A stretch of DNA of 64,000 nt from Pseudomonas putida W15Oct28 (GTDB lineage: Bacteria; Pseudomonadota; Gammaproteobacteria; Pseudomonadales; Pseudomonadaceae). The DNA lies in contig NZ_JENB01000003.1 in the NCBI RefSeq assembly GCF_000708715.2, positions 157,516 to 221,515 on the forward strand. Reading direction: 5' to 3'. Shown here in pieces: positions 25,301 to 33,578 of the stretch (the first letter of the stretch is position 1; every line of letters begins with the position of its first letter). Under the pieces are notes generated by a model. It did no database searches, had not been told where the DNA came from, and saw only the letters and a program-made list of their open reading frames with translations. The position numbers were made by a program, and so were the translations under genes.

Positions 25301-26805
25301 TGCAGACCCTTGCACCGTTACCCCTTGAATACCTTGATCTGGAGTACAACCACATTGCGCTGAGTGACGCGTTGGCAGCGCAATTCACCGGTCTGCAACA
25401 CCTGCGCGACCTGCGCCTGACCAACAACCCGCTGGGGCGGGCACCCGACCTGACCGGCCTGACCCGCCTGGCGAACCTGCAAATGAGCAACTGCAGCCTG
25501 CGTGAATGGCCGCGCGGCCTCACCTCATTGATGACGCAGGCCGACCTGCAATTGCGCCACCTCAGCTTGAGCTACAACCCGATCGACCAGGTGCCGGACC
25601 TCGACCAGGTGCTGGCCAGCCCCTTTGCCGACGCCCTGCGTACGACAAGCCGCTACGGCTTCTGGGACTTCAACGAAAACACCTTGGGTACCGACAGCAA
25701 TCGCCGGCTGCGTACGGCGGGCGTCGAGGTACATAGCGACGATGAGCTGTCGGATGTCAGCGTGGACTTCTGGCTCGTGGATGCCAGCCCGGAACAGGCG
25801 CAGCTCTGGGACGGGCTGTTCGAAGGTGATGCAAACCGGCATTTGCGCGATGTCGTTGAACGCGTGGCGCGCTCGCGGCAGGCCGAGCGCGACCAGCGCG
25901 GTCTGACCCGCCAGGTCTGGCGGCTGCTTGAACAGGCCGGGCGGGATGAGGATTTGCGCACCCATCTGGACACTGTCGCACAAGACTACCCGCCCACCTG
26001 TGGCGATGCCGGTACCGATGCGTTCAGTGCCCTCGAGCTCGAAGCACAAGTGTTCAGGCAACTGGCCGAGGAGGCCGAGCGCCCCGCCTACCTGTTCAAC
26101 TTCTTCAGAACCCTCTATCGCCGCGACATGGTCAACGCGCTGGCCGAACGGATCCAGCTCGCGCGCATGGCGCGTCAGGCGCGCTTGCTGGAGCTGGAGC
26201 GGCTGCCCGCCCAGGCACAGCCCGCAAGGCTTGATGTGCCTGCGCTGGACCGCCTCGATGATCTGAGTGACAACGCCCTGCTCACTGGCGGTGTGGACCT
26301 GATCGAAATACGCCTGGCCTTGCGACAAGCGCTGGCAGAGCCGCTGGAGTTTCCGGAAACCAGCCAGGGTATGCTGTATCGCCACGAAGCGATGATTTCG
26401 GCACGTGTGGCCAGCAATGTCGAACGCGCCGTCCTGCGGCTCGACGACACGGCTGCAGAACGCAGGGCCTGGGTTGCGCGACAGCCCAGCTGGCAACGCT
26501 ACCTTGCCCAGCGCTTCGCCAGCCGCTTCGCAGCGCTGGACGAGCGTTGGTACCAGGGCATGCAGTACCTGGATTATTGCCTGGATGCTGAAAGCGAAGC
26601 GGTCACTTCATTGAATCGCACGGTGCTGCAAACCCTTACCGAGGTACTGCCCGCACCACCGCTGGATGCAAGCGGCCAATTGCACAGAATGGACCTGGGC
26701 AGCCAGGCTTACGACCAGGCCAGCCGGCGCCTGAACGCCGGGCGTGACCAGCAGCGCGAAGCGTTGTTCGAAACGCTCACGCGCGCGCAAGACCCCAACA
26801 ACTGA
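22327..26805 (+). CDS. DUF6543/LRR/NEL-type E3 ubiquitin ligase-like toxin 2
   Basis: A 1492-residue paralogue of the preceding gene with the same order of parts. The N-terminal region starts LPYWSKALHIEHASRVLTRL, with hydrophobic helices from about residue 421 (NVAAMVVPCLNPIML). Leucine-rich repeats span about 895-1085 (LEILELGNNQLGNL, LEYLDLEYNHIAL, LRHLSLSYNPIDQVPDL). The NEL domain covers about 1157-1490, with PPTCGDAGTDAFSALELE (Cys1225) and VDLIEIRLALRQAL. ATG 22327 has GGAG seven bases upstream. It is about 140 residues shorter, mainly in the segment before the repeats. Divergence in the repeats would be expected if the two target different host proteins. Confidence 0.85.
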   Translation: MSQTPYHHAQMARTLPYWSKALHIEHASRVLTRLRKDYRDTEGNNYAWYEQADEPTRQALQRAITQRDASSRALHAALGNLQGVTEFCAPLLQQQLNIDTPVTQAQYVYQATAVKQSVGLPVGPAVPHEVGEIVPKGDPQYRSLLEAALHNFEGPADTTRFSRLQRSRQHITPIEGVTRVGFIDQCRALNLGKRYQQHLDQIYNGDNKSELLSLAIDARRDEFRVQTRIAACKGHLGPAGAFALHGLCAENAAPTYEGRPLRCWQLQLFGIPIHELLFIAPAQNRKHDPVFLYNPADGDALREFASLGDARKYLRQQLLQDDYRKRFIALALQSQQAALSERLKRALYSNANKDDGTQLKPRNSIHLESIDKTLPNVPWAPLESSHLARLRADARRVAVPTEDVDARVRLQNIEYWLDLGMTVLNVAAMVVPCLNPIMLTIGAAQIMGSVFEGISAWEEGDNEAAAAQLESVLLNIVTVAAVGGGAVALKASGFVDAMQSVVKDGKDYLWNATLKDHASPVSIAEDLEPDAQGRYTVDGRHYIRIDGTVYALIHERGQWQIPHPQDSQAYRPIVRDNGAGAWRAAHEVPLEWDDLQLMRRLGPLSEGLNDAELQAALQCSGVQGAELRHTQVAAQHPPALLADALDRLQARNQGSLPEEAQPLARQFPGLPHRAIAQIMARTCASERLHLAQGRVPLRIAEEARALQAHARLGRALLGLYRPDLATADSEVLDAALQAEHPGLDARHRYEMAVADRPHAARLIGQQPIRPGYRSPMRLADGRLGYPLSGRLPWANTADRRLRALFPGLSTNERNALRGQLRQRGDFAAQLRALEIERNTLDDTLRDWASQGSEHQRNTRNVARDLFNAAWRRDHPDSLALEGLDIDTLPSLPARFDHITTLNIRAIGIRQMPADFFQSFPSLHTLRLAQCPELAFEGLFQALGSTPQLEILELGNNQLGNLTDNMRQRLAGLTRLRRLSLRRNNLQLVEADLQTLAPLPLEYLDLEYNHIALSDALAAQFTGLQHLRDLRLTNNPLGRAPDLTGLTRLANLQMSNCSLREWPRGLTSLMTQADLQLRHLSLSYNPIDQVPDLDQVLASPFADALRTTSRYGFWDFNENTLGTDSNRRLRTAGVEVHSDDELSDVSVDFWLVDASPEQAQLWDGLFEGDANRHLRDVVERVARSRQAERDQRGLTRQVWRLLEQAGRDEDLRTHLDTVAQDYPPTCGDAGTDAFSALELEAQVFRQLAEEAERPAYLFNFFRTLYRRDMVNALAERIQLARMARQARLLELERLPAQAQPARLDVPALDRLDDLSDNALLTGGVDLIEIRLALRQALAEPLEFPETSQGMLYRHEAMISARVASNVERAVLRLDDTAAERRAWVARQPSWQRYLAQRFASRFAALDERWYQGMQYLDYCLDAESEAVTSLNRTVLQTLTEVLPAPPLDASGQLHRMDLGSQAYDQASRRLNAGRDQQREALFETLTRAQDPNN

Positions 26806-26854
26806 GGCGCTCACTGGAACCGGTTCACCTTGGTGCCACTCAGTCAAACCATGT

Positions 26855-26961
26855 GGGGCCGCTTTGCGGCCCTTCGCGGGCACGCCCGCTCCCACAGGGT
26901 TGATGCATACACAGAACCTGTGGGAGCGGGCGTGCCCGCGAAGGGCTGCAAAGCAGCCCCA
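26855..26961. repeat. REP/REPIN inverted repeat 4
   Basis: The core arms CCTTCGCGGGCACGCCCGCT and its complement are flanked by GGGGCCGCTTTGCGG and its partial complement, giving a long hairpin between the second NEL gene and the convergent helicase gene. Confidence 0.85.
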
Positions 26962-26980
26962 GAGTTGCTTTGACTTTGGC

Positions 26981-29452
26981 CTACTGCCCACGCAGGTCTT
27001 CGAAGAAGGCCTGCCTGCCATCCACCTGGCTCGACGCCCTTGGGGCGGCGGCGGCATCACCATTGGCGGCCTCGACATGCCAGTAGCAGTGCTGCACTGC
27101 GCGGGTTACCGCCACGTAGGCCAGGCGCTGCACTTCTTCCTTCTGCGCCGTATCGAACGCTTGGGCATCACCGGCCTTGCCCAGGCCGGCCTGGCGATAC
27201 ACCTGGTTCTTGTAGGGCGAGCTGGTCAGGTACTGGCAGTCGCCCAGCATGAACACCGCATCGGCCTGCAAGCCCTTGGCACTGTGGTAGGTCAGCTGAC
27301 GCAGTCGGCGCTGCTCGGCCGGCAATGCCGCCTCGGCGTGCAGCACGCTTTGCAGGTGTTCGTTCATCAAGGCCCTGTCGCTGCCCTTGCGGTACAGCAT
27401 CATGACCGTCTCGCCCCGTTGGTAGTGCTCGATCAGCGTTTCGCCCAGGGCGGCCTCGTCACGGTCGAACACCTTGACCGCAGAGCCCGGCAATTCGGCT
27501 GCCGGGCCACTGGCGCGGGCTTTCTTGCCGGCAATCGCCGGGGTGCCCTTGACCAGGTGCTCGGCCGCGTCGATCACCTGCTGCTGGCAGCGGTAGTTGT
27601 CTACCAGCATCACCCGCGTGTTGGCCGGCGACGGGAACGCTTTGGTGAATTCCATGAAGTACTTGGGCGAACTGCCACGCCAGCCATAGATCGACTGCCA
27701 GTCGTCACCCACGCACAGTAGCGACGAATGCTGGGCATGGCGCCCGGTGTGCATGGCCGGGCCACGCCGGCGAATTTCAGCAAGGCTGGCGCGCAGCCAG
27801 CTGACGATCTGCGGCGACACGTCCTGGAACTCGTCGATCATCAGGTGCGCCAGCGGCCGCAACAACGGGTCGGGCAGCAGTTGCAGGTTTTCCGGGTTGT
27901 TCTCGCTGAACAGGGCGAACATGCGGTTGTAGCTCATCACTGGCGGCGACTGGTCCAGCAGGTGCGCCTCCAGGGCTTTCCAGTACACGGCCAGGGCCTC
28001 GAAGAACAAGGCATCGCTGTCGCCGGACGGGAAGCTCATCGCCGCCACCGCGTTGTTCACGTCCAGGCCAAGGTTCTCGATGAAGTTGGCCGCGCCGACA
28101 AAGGCGTCCAGCAAAGGCGCCGGGGCCAGTTCGCCCTTGACCTTGTACTCGAACCCCGGGCCGGCCACGGCATCGCCAGCCAACGAGGCCGCCAGGCGCC
28201 GGGCCATGGCGTAGTTGTCGAGCCAGATCAGCGGCCGATCACAGAAGGCCTGCAACAGGGTGCGTTTTACCGCCCACTCGGCGCGCACCGCCAACTTGGC
28301 GCCGGGGCGCTGGTACTGCGCGCTTTCCGCCGGGTCGAAGCCCAGCACCACCAACGGCCCCTGGCCAGCCAGGCGGCCATGCACATGGAAGCGGCTGCCT
28401 CGGATGTCGACGGTTTCGCGGCAAGGCTCGATGCCCTTGATCGGCCAGGCGCCGGCGGCGAACCACAGGTCCTCGATCACGTCGCACAGTTCTTCGTCGC
28501 GCTGGGCCGCCAACTGGGTCACCTGGGCACGCTTCTGTACGTCGGGGTTGCTCGGGTCCAGTGGTTTGAGTTGCAAGGCTTCGCTGCGCAACAGGCCGAC
28601 CAGCTCGGCAAAACGCGGGCTCTCGCCCAGCACGCTGCTGTAGCACTGGTTCAGTTGCTGGCGCTGGGCATCGTTCAGGCGCAGGTCGAAGGGGTTGCTG
28701 TCGGCCTCGGCCTCACGCCCGGCAGGCATCTCGTTGCCCAGCGTCTCGAAGGCGCGCACCTGGCTGAAGCCCGGCAGGCTGCGTACCAGCGGCAGGATGC
28801 GCGAATGAAAAGTACGCACCAGCTCGCGGGCCTGCACCGGCTGCAGGTTGATCTGCCACAGGGCAAACACCTGCAGCAGGCGCTTTATGAAGTCCTTGCG
28901 GGACTCGCGGGTGAACGTGACCACGGTCATCGCGTCCAGCTCGTAACCCAGGTAATGGCGCAGCAGCAGGATACGCAACACCAGCGACGTAGACTTGCCT
29001 GCCCCGGCGCCGGCCACCACACAGGTGGACGGGGTGTCACTGAAGATCAGCTTCCATTGCGCGGCGCTGGGCTGGGCCTCGGCCGGCAGGCGCTGGGCGA
29101 CATCGGCCTTGAAGCGCTTTTTCAGCTCGGCCGTCAACGGCAGGCGCCAGTCGTCGAACAGGTTGTCGTCCTGGCCGGGCACGGCAGCGGTGTCAGGGCG
29201 GGTATCACGGATCACCAGCACCTGGCGCCCGGCTTCATAACCCTCCACCCGCCCTTGGTCGAACCCTTCACGCACGCCATCGGCGTGGCCACTGCGCTGG
29301 CCGGTGGCGTGGCCGAGAAACCAGGAGTCGCGGTGCTGGGCTTGCAGGCCGGTCAGGCCACGCCCCAGCAGGCGGGCTACCAGGCGGCGGAACCAGGGCA
29401 ATTGGGCAGGAGGGGTTAGGTCGGCGGGGGCCTGGGGTTGCTCGTGGGCCAC
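26981..29452 (-). CDS. Superfamily 1 DNA helicase, UvrD/HelD (helicase IV)-like
   Basis: The 823-residue protein has all SF1A helicase motifs in order: Walker A VVAGAGAGKSTSLVLR, motif Ia TVVTFTRESRKDF, Walker B LMIDEFQDVSPQ, motif III CVGDDWQSIYGWRGS, motif IV VDNYRCQQQV, motif V TYHSAKGLQADAVFML and motif VI LAYVAVTRA. The GDDWQSIY form is typical of helicase IV (HelD) rather than UvrD. About 120 residues precede the helicase core. I chose GTG 29452, which has GGAG five bases upstream; longer starts at 29458 or 29497 are possible. It would unwind DNA 3' to 5' in repair or recombination. It is alone in the region. Confidence 0.85.
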   Translation of the reverse strand: MAHEQPQAPADLTPPAQLPWFRRLVARLLGRGLTGLQAQHRDSWFLGHATGQRSGHADGVREGFDQGRVEGYEAGRQVLVIRDTRPDTAAVPGQDDNLFDDWRLPLTAELKKRFKADVAQRLPAEAQPSAAQWKLIFSDTPSTCVVAGAGAGKSTSLVLRILLLRHYLGYELDAMTVVTFTRESRKDFIKRLLQVFALWQINLQPVQARELVRTFHSRILPLVRSLPGFSQVRAFETLGNEMPAGREAEADSNPFDLRLNDAQRQQLNQCYSSVLGESPRFAELVGLLRSEALQLKPLDPSNPDVQKRAQVTQLAAQRDEELCDVIEDLWFAAGAWPIKGIEPCRETVDIRGSRFHVHGRLAGQGPLVVLGFDPAESAQYQRPGAKLAVRAEWAVKRTLLQAFCDRPLIWLDNYAMARRLAASLAGDAVAGPGFEYKVKGELAPAPLLDAFVGAANFIENLGLDVNNAVAAMSFPSGDSDALFFEALAVYWKALEAHLLDQSPPVMSYNRMFALFSENNPENLQLLPDPLLRPLAHLMIDEFQDVSPQIVSWLRASLAEIRRRGPAMHTGRHAQHSSLLCVGDDWQSIYGWRGSSPKYFMEFTKAFPSPANTRVMLVDNYRCQQQVIDAAEHLVKGTPAIAGKKARASGPAAELPGSAVKVFDRDEAALGETLIEHYQRGETVMMLYRKGSDRALMNEHLQSVLHAEAALPAEQRRLRQLTYHSAKGLQADAVFMLGDCQYLTSSPYKNQVYRQAGLGKAGDAQAFDTAQKEEVQRLAYVAVTRAVQHCYWHVEAANGDAAAAPRASSQVDGRQAFFEDLRGQ

Positions 29453-29672
29453 GGTCACTCCGTTGAAAAACAAAAACAGCCGGCATGTTCGCCGCATCGA
29501 CGGAAAATCGCCAGCGAATGCTTGCAGATCAGTGGATTAGGCGATGAAGCGAGTCAAGCAGGGCAGAAAACAATATCTACTAATACGATTGTTTTAAGCC
29601 GATATTTACGCTTATTTTCGATATTTCTTTAGCGCATCATGGCGTCATTCCACTGATTCAAGGAGCACGATC

Positions 29673-30371
29673 ATGCTGCAATTGCGACCCTTTGAAGGCC
29701 TGGGCCACGCCAACCACGGCTGGCTCGATGCCCACCACCATTTCTCGTTCGCCGAGTACTACGACCCGGCGCGCATGCACTGGGGCAACCTGCGGGTGTG
29801 GAACGACGACCTTATCGCGGCCGGCAGCGGCTTCCCGCCGCACCCGCACCGCGACATGGAAATCATCACCTATGTGCGTGAAGGCGCGATCAGTCACCAG
29901 GACAGCCTGGGCAACAAGGGCCGTACCGAAGCCGGTGACGTGCAGGTGATGAGTGCCGGCACCGGCATCGTACACAGCGAGTACAACCTTGAAGATGTCG
30001 ATACACGTATTTTCCAGATCTGGATCGTACCGGAGCGCACGGGTGAAGCACCGCAGTGGGGCAGCCGGCCGTTTCCAAAAGGCGAACGTGGCGAAGGCTT
30101 CGTGACCCTGGCCAGCGGCCGCGAGGGCGATGAAGACAGCCTGCAGATTCGCACCGACGCCCGCCTGGTGGCTGCCACCTTGCGAGCAGGTGAAACCGCC
30201 GAGTACCGCTTCGATACCGCACGCCGGGGTTACCTGGTGCCGGCCAAGGGGCTGGTGGACGTCAACGGGCTGCGGGCCAAGGCACGCGACGGTGTGGCGA
30301 TCGAGCAGGAAGACGTGCTGCGGGTGACCGCCATCGAGGACAGCGAGATCGTGCTGGTGGATGTGGCCTGA
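29673..30371 (+). CDS. Pirin-family protein (YhhW-like, possible quercetinase)
   Basis: The 232-residue bicupin shows the pirin signature HHHFSFAEYYDPARM and the metal site: GFPPHPHRDMEIITYV (H-x-H) and GTGIVHSEYN (H-x-E), which together bind Fe or a similar metal. It is the usual length for bacterial pirins. E. coli YhhW and human pirin can oxidise quercetin in vitro; a role in redox sensing is also proposed for the family. An AAGGAG ribosome site precedes the ATG. The 220 bases upstream hold an unusually AT-rich stretch (29565-29640) that may be the promoter. A REP hairpin follows. Confidence 0.88.
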   Translation: MLQLRPFEGLGHANHGWLDAHHHFSFAEYYDPARMHWGNLRVWNDDLIAAGSGFPPHPHRDMEIITYVREGAISHQDSLGNKGRTEAGDVQVMSAGTGIVHSEYNLEDVDTRIFQIWIVPERTGEAPQWGSRPFPKGERGEGFVTLASGREGDEDSLQIRTDARLVAATLRAGETAEYRFDTARRGYLVPAKGLVDVNGLRAKARDGVAIEQEDVLRVTAIEDSEIVLVDVA

Positions 30372-30406
30372 GGCCTGTCCTGTAAGGTCGCATCCCGATG
30401 CTCTCC

Positions 30407-30523
30407 TGTGGGAGCGGCCTTGCGTCGCGATTGGGCCGCACAGCGGCCCCGGCGATTTCCGCTGTGAGGCTGGAATCCTGGGGCCGCTGCGCAGCCCTAT
30501 CGCGACGCAAGGCCGCTCCCACA
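30407..30523. repeat. REP/REPIN inverted repeat 5 and gene-free region to 30709
   Basis: Perfect 25-base arms (30407-30431 and 30499-30523) surround two smaller GGGGCCGC-type hairpins. The gene-free stretch 30372-30709 holds this element; in the remaining 186 bases up to the NRPS-like start I see no gene, clear promoter or Fur site. Confidence 0.85.
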
Positions 30524-30709
30524 AGGGAACCGCGTAAACCTGTAGGCATCGCCCTGGGCACGGCTGTGCACTTGGGCTTCCTTCGACCACGTCCGTTATT
30601 TGGGGCTGCTGTGTGCCCCCGGCTATCGCGGGCATTGGCGACAACGGCCACCCTGCACTAGCGTTGTGCTACCTGCCAGCCCAACGTTCATGCGGAGCCT
30701 TCACCCATC

Positions 30710-33481
30710 ATGCCGGACCTGCGCCCGAACCCGACGCTGCGCCTGGAATACCGTGCCGAGCAGCCGATTCACCACGCCTTCCTCGAGCAAGCCGGCCGCT
30801 GCCCGGATGCCACCGCCATCCTTGCCCAGCACACCACCTGCAGCTACGCCCAACTGGCGCAGGTCAGCCAGGGTATCGCTCAATATCTGGTGGAAAACGC
30901 TGCCGGTGGCACCGATCGTGTGGTCATCGTGGCCAGCCGTTGCGCCGCCCTGGTGTATGCCATGCTCGGCTGCCTGCGCGCCGGCCTGGCCTTCACCGTA
31001 GCCGACGCGGCTTACCCTCCCGCACGTATCGGGCAGATCATCCGCGCACTGAAGCCGGCCGTGATCCTGCGCTGTGGCGAGGCCACTGTCGATGCCGACG
31101 GCCCCCTTGTCGTTGCAGTGCCAGAAGCCCCCACCGAGGCACTGCAAGCCTTCCGCAGCCAACCTGTCGCGCTGCCCAGCGTCAGCCCCGAGCAACCCGC
31201 CTACATCACCTTCACCTCGGGCAGCACCGGTGAACCCAAGGGTATCGTCACCCACCACGCGCCACTGGTGCACTTCATCGACTGGCATGTGCGCCAGCAT
31301 GGCTTCACCCCGGCCGACACCTTCTCCCTGCTTTCCGGCCTGGGCCACGACCCGGTGTACCGCGACGTGTTCACGCCCCTGTCGATTGGCGCGACCATTG
31401 CCTGCCCTGCCCAGGCGACCCTGACCGACCCGTCACGGCTGGCAGGCTGGATTCACCAGCAAGGCGTGAGCGTTATTCACCTCACCCCACCGCTGGGCAA
31501 GCTGATCGAAACCGGTGCACACATGAATGGCCAGGTACTCGACCGGCTGCGCTATCTGTTCTGGGGCGGCGATGCCCTCAGCCCGGCGCTGTACCAGCAA
31601 ATCCGCACCATGGCGCCGAATGCCGCCAATGTGAACTTCTACGGCACCACCGAAACACCACAAGCCATGGCCTTCCATACCCTCGACCCGGCTTCGGACA
31701 CCTCCCGGGTGCCCTTGGGCAAGGGCATCGCCAATGCGCAGTTGCTGGTGGTCAACACGGCCAACCAGCTGGTCAGCACGGGCGAAACCGGTGAAATCCT
31801 GATCCGCAGCCCTTACCTGTCGCTGGGTTACTGGAGCGACCCGGCGCTGACCGAGGCCAAGTTCATCGTCAACCCATTCACTGGTGCCGCCGATGACCGC
31901 TGTTATCGCACCGGTGACCTGGGCACCTACCTGGCCGATGGCAGCGCCAGTTTTCTGGGGCGCGGTGACAGCCAGGTAAAAATCCGTGGCCACCGCATCG
32001 AGCTGGCAGAAATCGAGAACGCCATCACCCGTCACCCGCACATCGGCCAGTGCGTGGTCGTGGCCAACCGCGACAGCGCGTCGATCCGGCTGGTGGCCTA
32101 TTGCGTGGGTCAAACGCCCACCAGCACCGATGAACTGCGCCAGGCGCTCGCCGGCCAGCTGCCGGACTACATGGTGCCGGCGCTGTTCGTGTTCCTCGAC
32201 GCCCTGCCGCTCACCCCGAACGGCAAGGTGGACAAACGCGCCCTGCCTGCGCCATTTGACGACAGCGCCAGCCTGCCCTTGTCCCCCCTGGCCGAAAAAC
32301 TGAGCTCGGCCTGGGCACGCATCCTCCAGGTGCCGCGCCTGGACGCCAGGTTGAGCTTTGTCGAACTGGGCGGCGACTCGCTGTCGTTCGTGCAGGCCTC
32401 GCGGGTATTGGAGGAGCTGATCGGCCACCTGCCGCAGCGTTGGGAAACGCTACCGGTGTGCCAGCTGGCCGAGCTGAATGCGCCCCCCAAAAGCGCGTGG
32501 CGGGTGATGGAAATGCCGGTGTTCGTGCGGATGCTCGCCATCATCCTGATCGTGGTCGGCCACCTGAGCGAGTTCGATCACTGGCTGATCGTCGGCGAAA
32601 CGTCGGTGCTGTTCCTGGTCTCCGGCATCAGCCTGGCGCGGTTCCAGCTCAAGGCCATCGAAGACCGTGGCGATGCGCGCACGCTGCTCAGGTCGCTGGC
32701 GGCCATCGTGGTGCCGACGCTGTTGTACACCGCGCTGATCCAGCTGGTGTTCGACCAGTTGCACTGGCAATCGCTGCTGCTGGTGTCCAACTGGTTCCCG
32801 GCCGGCGAAGTCAGCCTGTTCAATTACTGGTACATCGAAGTGCTGGTACAGATGATCCTGATCATCGGTGTGGTGCTGTCGATCAGGCGCGTGCGCCAAG
32901 CCGTCCTCGCCGACCCGTTCCGCTGCCTGATCATTGCGGCCTGTGCGCTGGTGGCGCTGGATGTGCTGCTCAGCCGCTTCGTGTTCGATGCCGGTGCGCT
33001 GTTCAACCGGGTACCCCAGCACTTCCTGGCGGTCATGGTGCTGGGCATGGCCGTGCACCATGCCGACACCACGGCACGCAAATGGGTGGCCAGCGCGGTG
33101 GCCGTGCTGGTGGTCGGCGAGCTGGACCTGATGGCAATTGCTGGCGTGGGCTGGCAGGCCTTCTCTCGCTACGTCGACATCGCCCTGCCGGCAATGCTGG
33201 CCCTTATCTGGTTCCGCTCGGTGCCAGTGCCTGCCCTGGTGGCACGGGCAGGTGCGGTGATCGCATCGTCAACCTTGTTTATCTACCTGACGCATTTCCA
33301 GTTCCAGTCGCTGGCGGACCGTGTTTTCAATCACCCACTGTTCGAGGTGGCCCTGGCCCTCGCCGGCGGGGTGCTGGTGGGCTACTGCTGGAATACCTTG
33401 GTGCGCCTGGTATTTGCCCGCAGGAACAAGCAGAACCAGGCGCGCGGGGCCGATCCAGCCGAACGCGCCACCTCCGCTTGA
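30710..33481 (+). CDS. NRPS-like fusion: Lys2-type adenylation, carrier, acyltransferase-3 membrane domain
   Basis: The 923-residue protein has an adenylation domain (about 20-515): A3 YITFTSGSTGEPKG, GHDPVYRDVFTPL, NFYGTTETP, YRTGDLG, GRGDSQVKIRGHRIE, and A10 NGKVDKRALP (Lys506). The HDPxxRDxFTPL and YGTTET blocks resemble fungal alpha-aminoadipate reductase Lys2. A carrier domain follows, with FVELGGDSLSF (phosphopantetheine Ser557). From about 600 there are ten or so membrane helices starting with R607-x10-H618, the acyltransferase-3 hallmark, and ending STLFIYLTHF. It would activate a carboxylic or amino acid, hold it as a thioester and pass it across or onto the membrane. No condensation or reductase domain is present. 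The substrate is unknown. Confidence 0.8.
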   Translation: MPDLRPNPTLRLEYRAEQPIHHAFLEQAGRCPDATAILAQHTTCSYAQLAQVSQGIAQYLVENAAGGTDRVVIVASRCAALVYAMLGCLRAGLAFTVADAAYPPARIGQIIRALKPAVILRCGEATVDADGPLVVAVPEAPTEALQAFRSQPVALPSVSPEQPAYITFTSGSTGEPKGIVTHHAPLVHFIDWHVRQHGFTPADTFSLLSGLGHDPVYRDVFTPLSIGATIACPAQATLTDPSRLAGWIHQQGVSVIHLTPPLGKLIETGAHMNGQVLDRLRYLFWGGDALSPALYQQIRTMAPNAANVNFYGTTETPQAMAFHTLDPASDTSRVPLGKGIANAQLLVVNTANQLVSTGETGEILIRSPYLSLGYWSDPALTEAKFIVNPFTGAADDRCYRTGDLGTYLADGSASFLGRGDSQVKIRGHRIELAEIENAITRHPHIGQCVVVANRDSASIRLVAYCVGQTPTSTDELRQALAGQLPDYMVPALFVFLDALPLTPNGKVDKRALPAPFDDSASLPLSPLAEKLSSAWARILQVPRLDARLSFVELGGDSLSFVQASRVLEELIGHLPQRWETLPVCQLAELNAPPKSAWRVMEMPVFVRMLAIILIVVGHLSEFDHWLIVGETSVLFLVSGISLARFQLKAIEDRGDARTLLRSLAAIVVPTLLYTALIQLVFDQLHWQSLLLVSNWFPAGEVSLFNYWYIEVLVQMILIIGVVLSIRRVRQAVLADPFRCLIIAACALVALDVLLSRFVFDAGALFNRVPQHFLAVMVLGMAVHHADTTARKWVASAVAVLVVGELDLMAIAGVGWQAFSRYVDIALPAMLALIWFRSVPVPALVARAGAVIASSTLFIYLTHFQFQSLADRVFNHPLFEVALALAGGVLVGYCWNTLVRLVFARRNKQNQARGADPAERATSA

Positions 33482-33538
33482 ACTGACGTACCGGCATAGG
33501 CGCAGTGATTGCAAACCCCGAAATACTCTGCCTAAAAT

Positions 33539-33557
33539 GCGAACCATTAACATTTGC
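33539..33557. promoter_or_regulatory. Fur-box candidate upstream of ECF sigma factor 1
   Basis: Read on the minus strand, GCAAATGTTAATGGTTCGC matches the 19-base E. coli Fur consensus at 12 positions. It lies 21 bases before the sigma-factor ATG, where Fur with iron would block transcription. Confidence 0.5.
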
Positions 33558-33578
33558 AAACATTTTCAGGCGGCATGG

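Noticed and set aside
27728..29419. A 563-codon plus-strand open frame inside the helicase gene
   Set aside because: The minus strand carries every SF1 helicase motif in order; the plus-strand product is low in recognisable structure.
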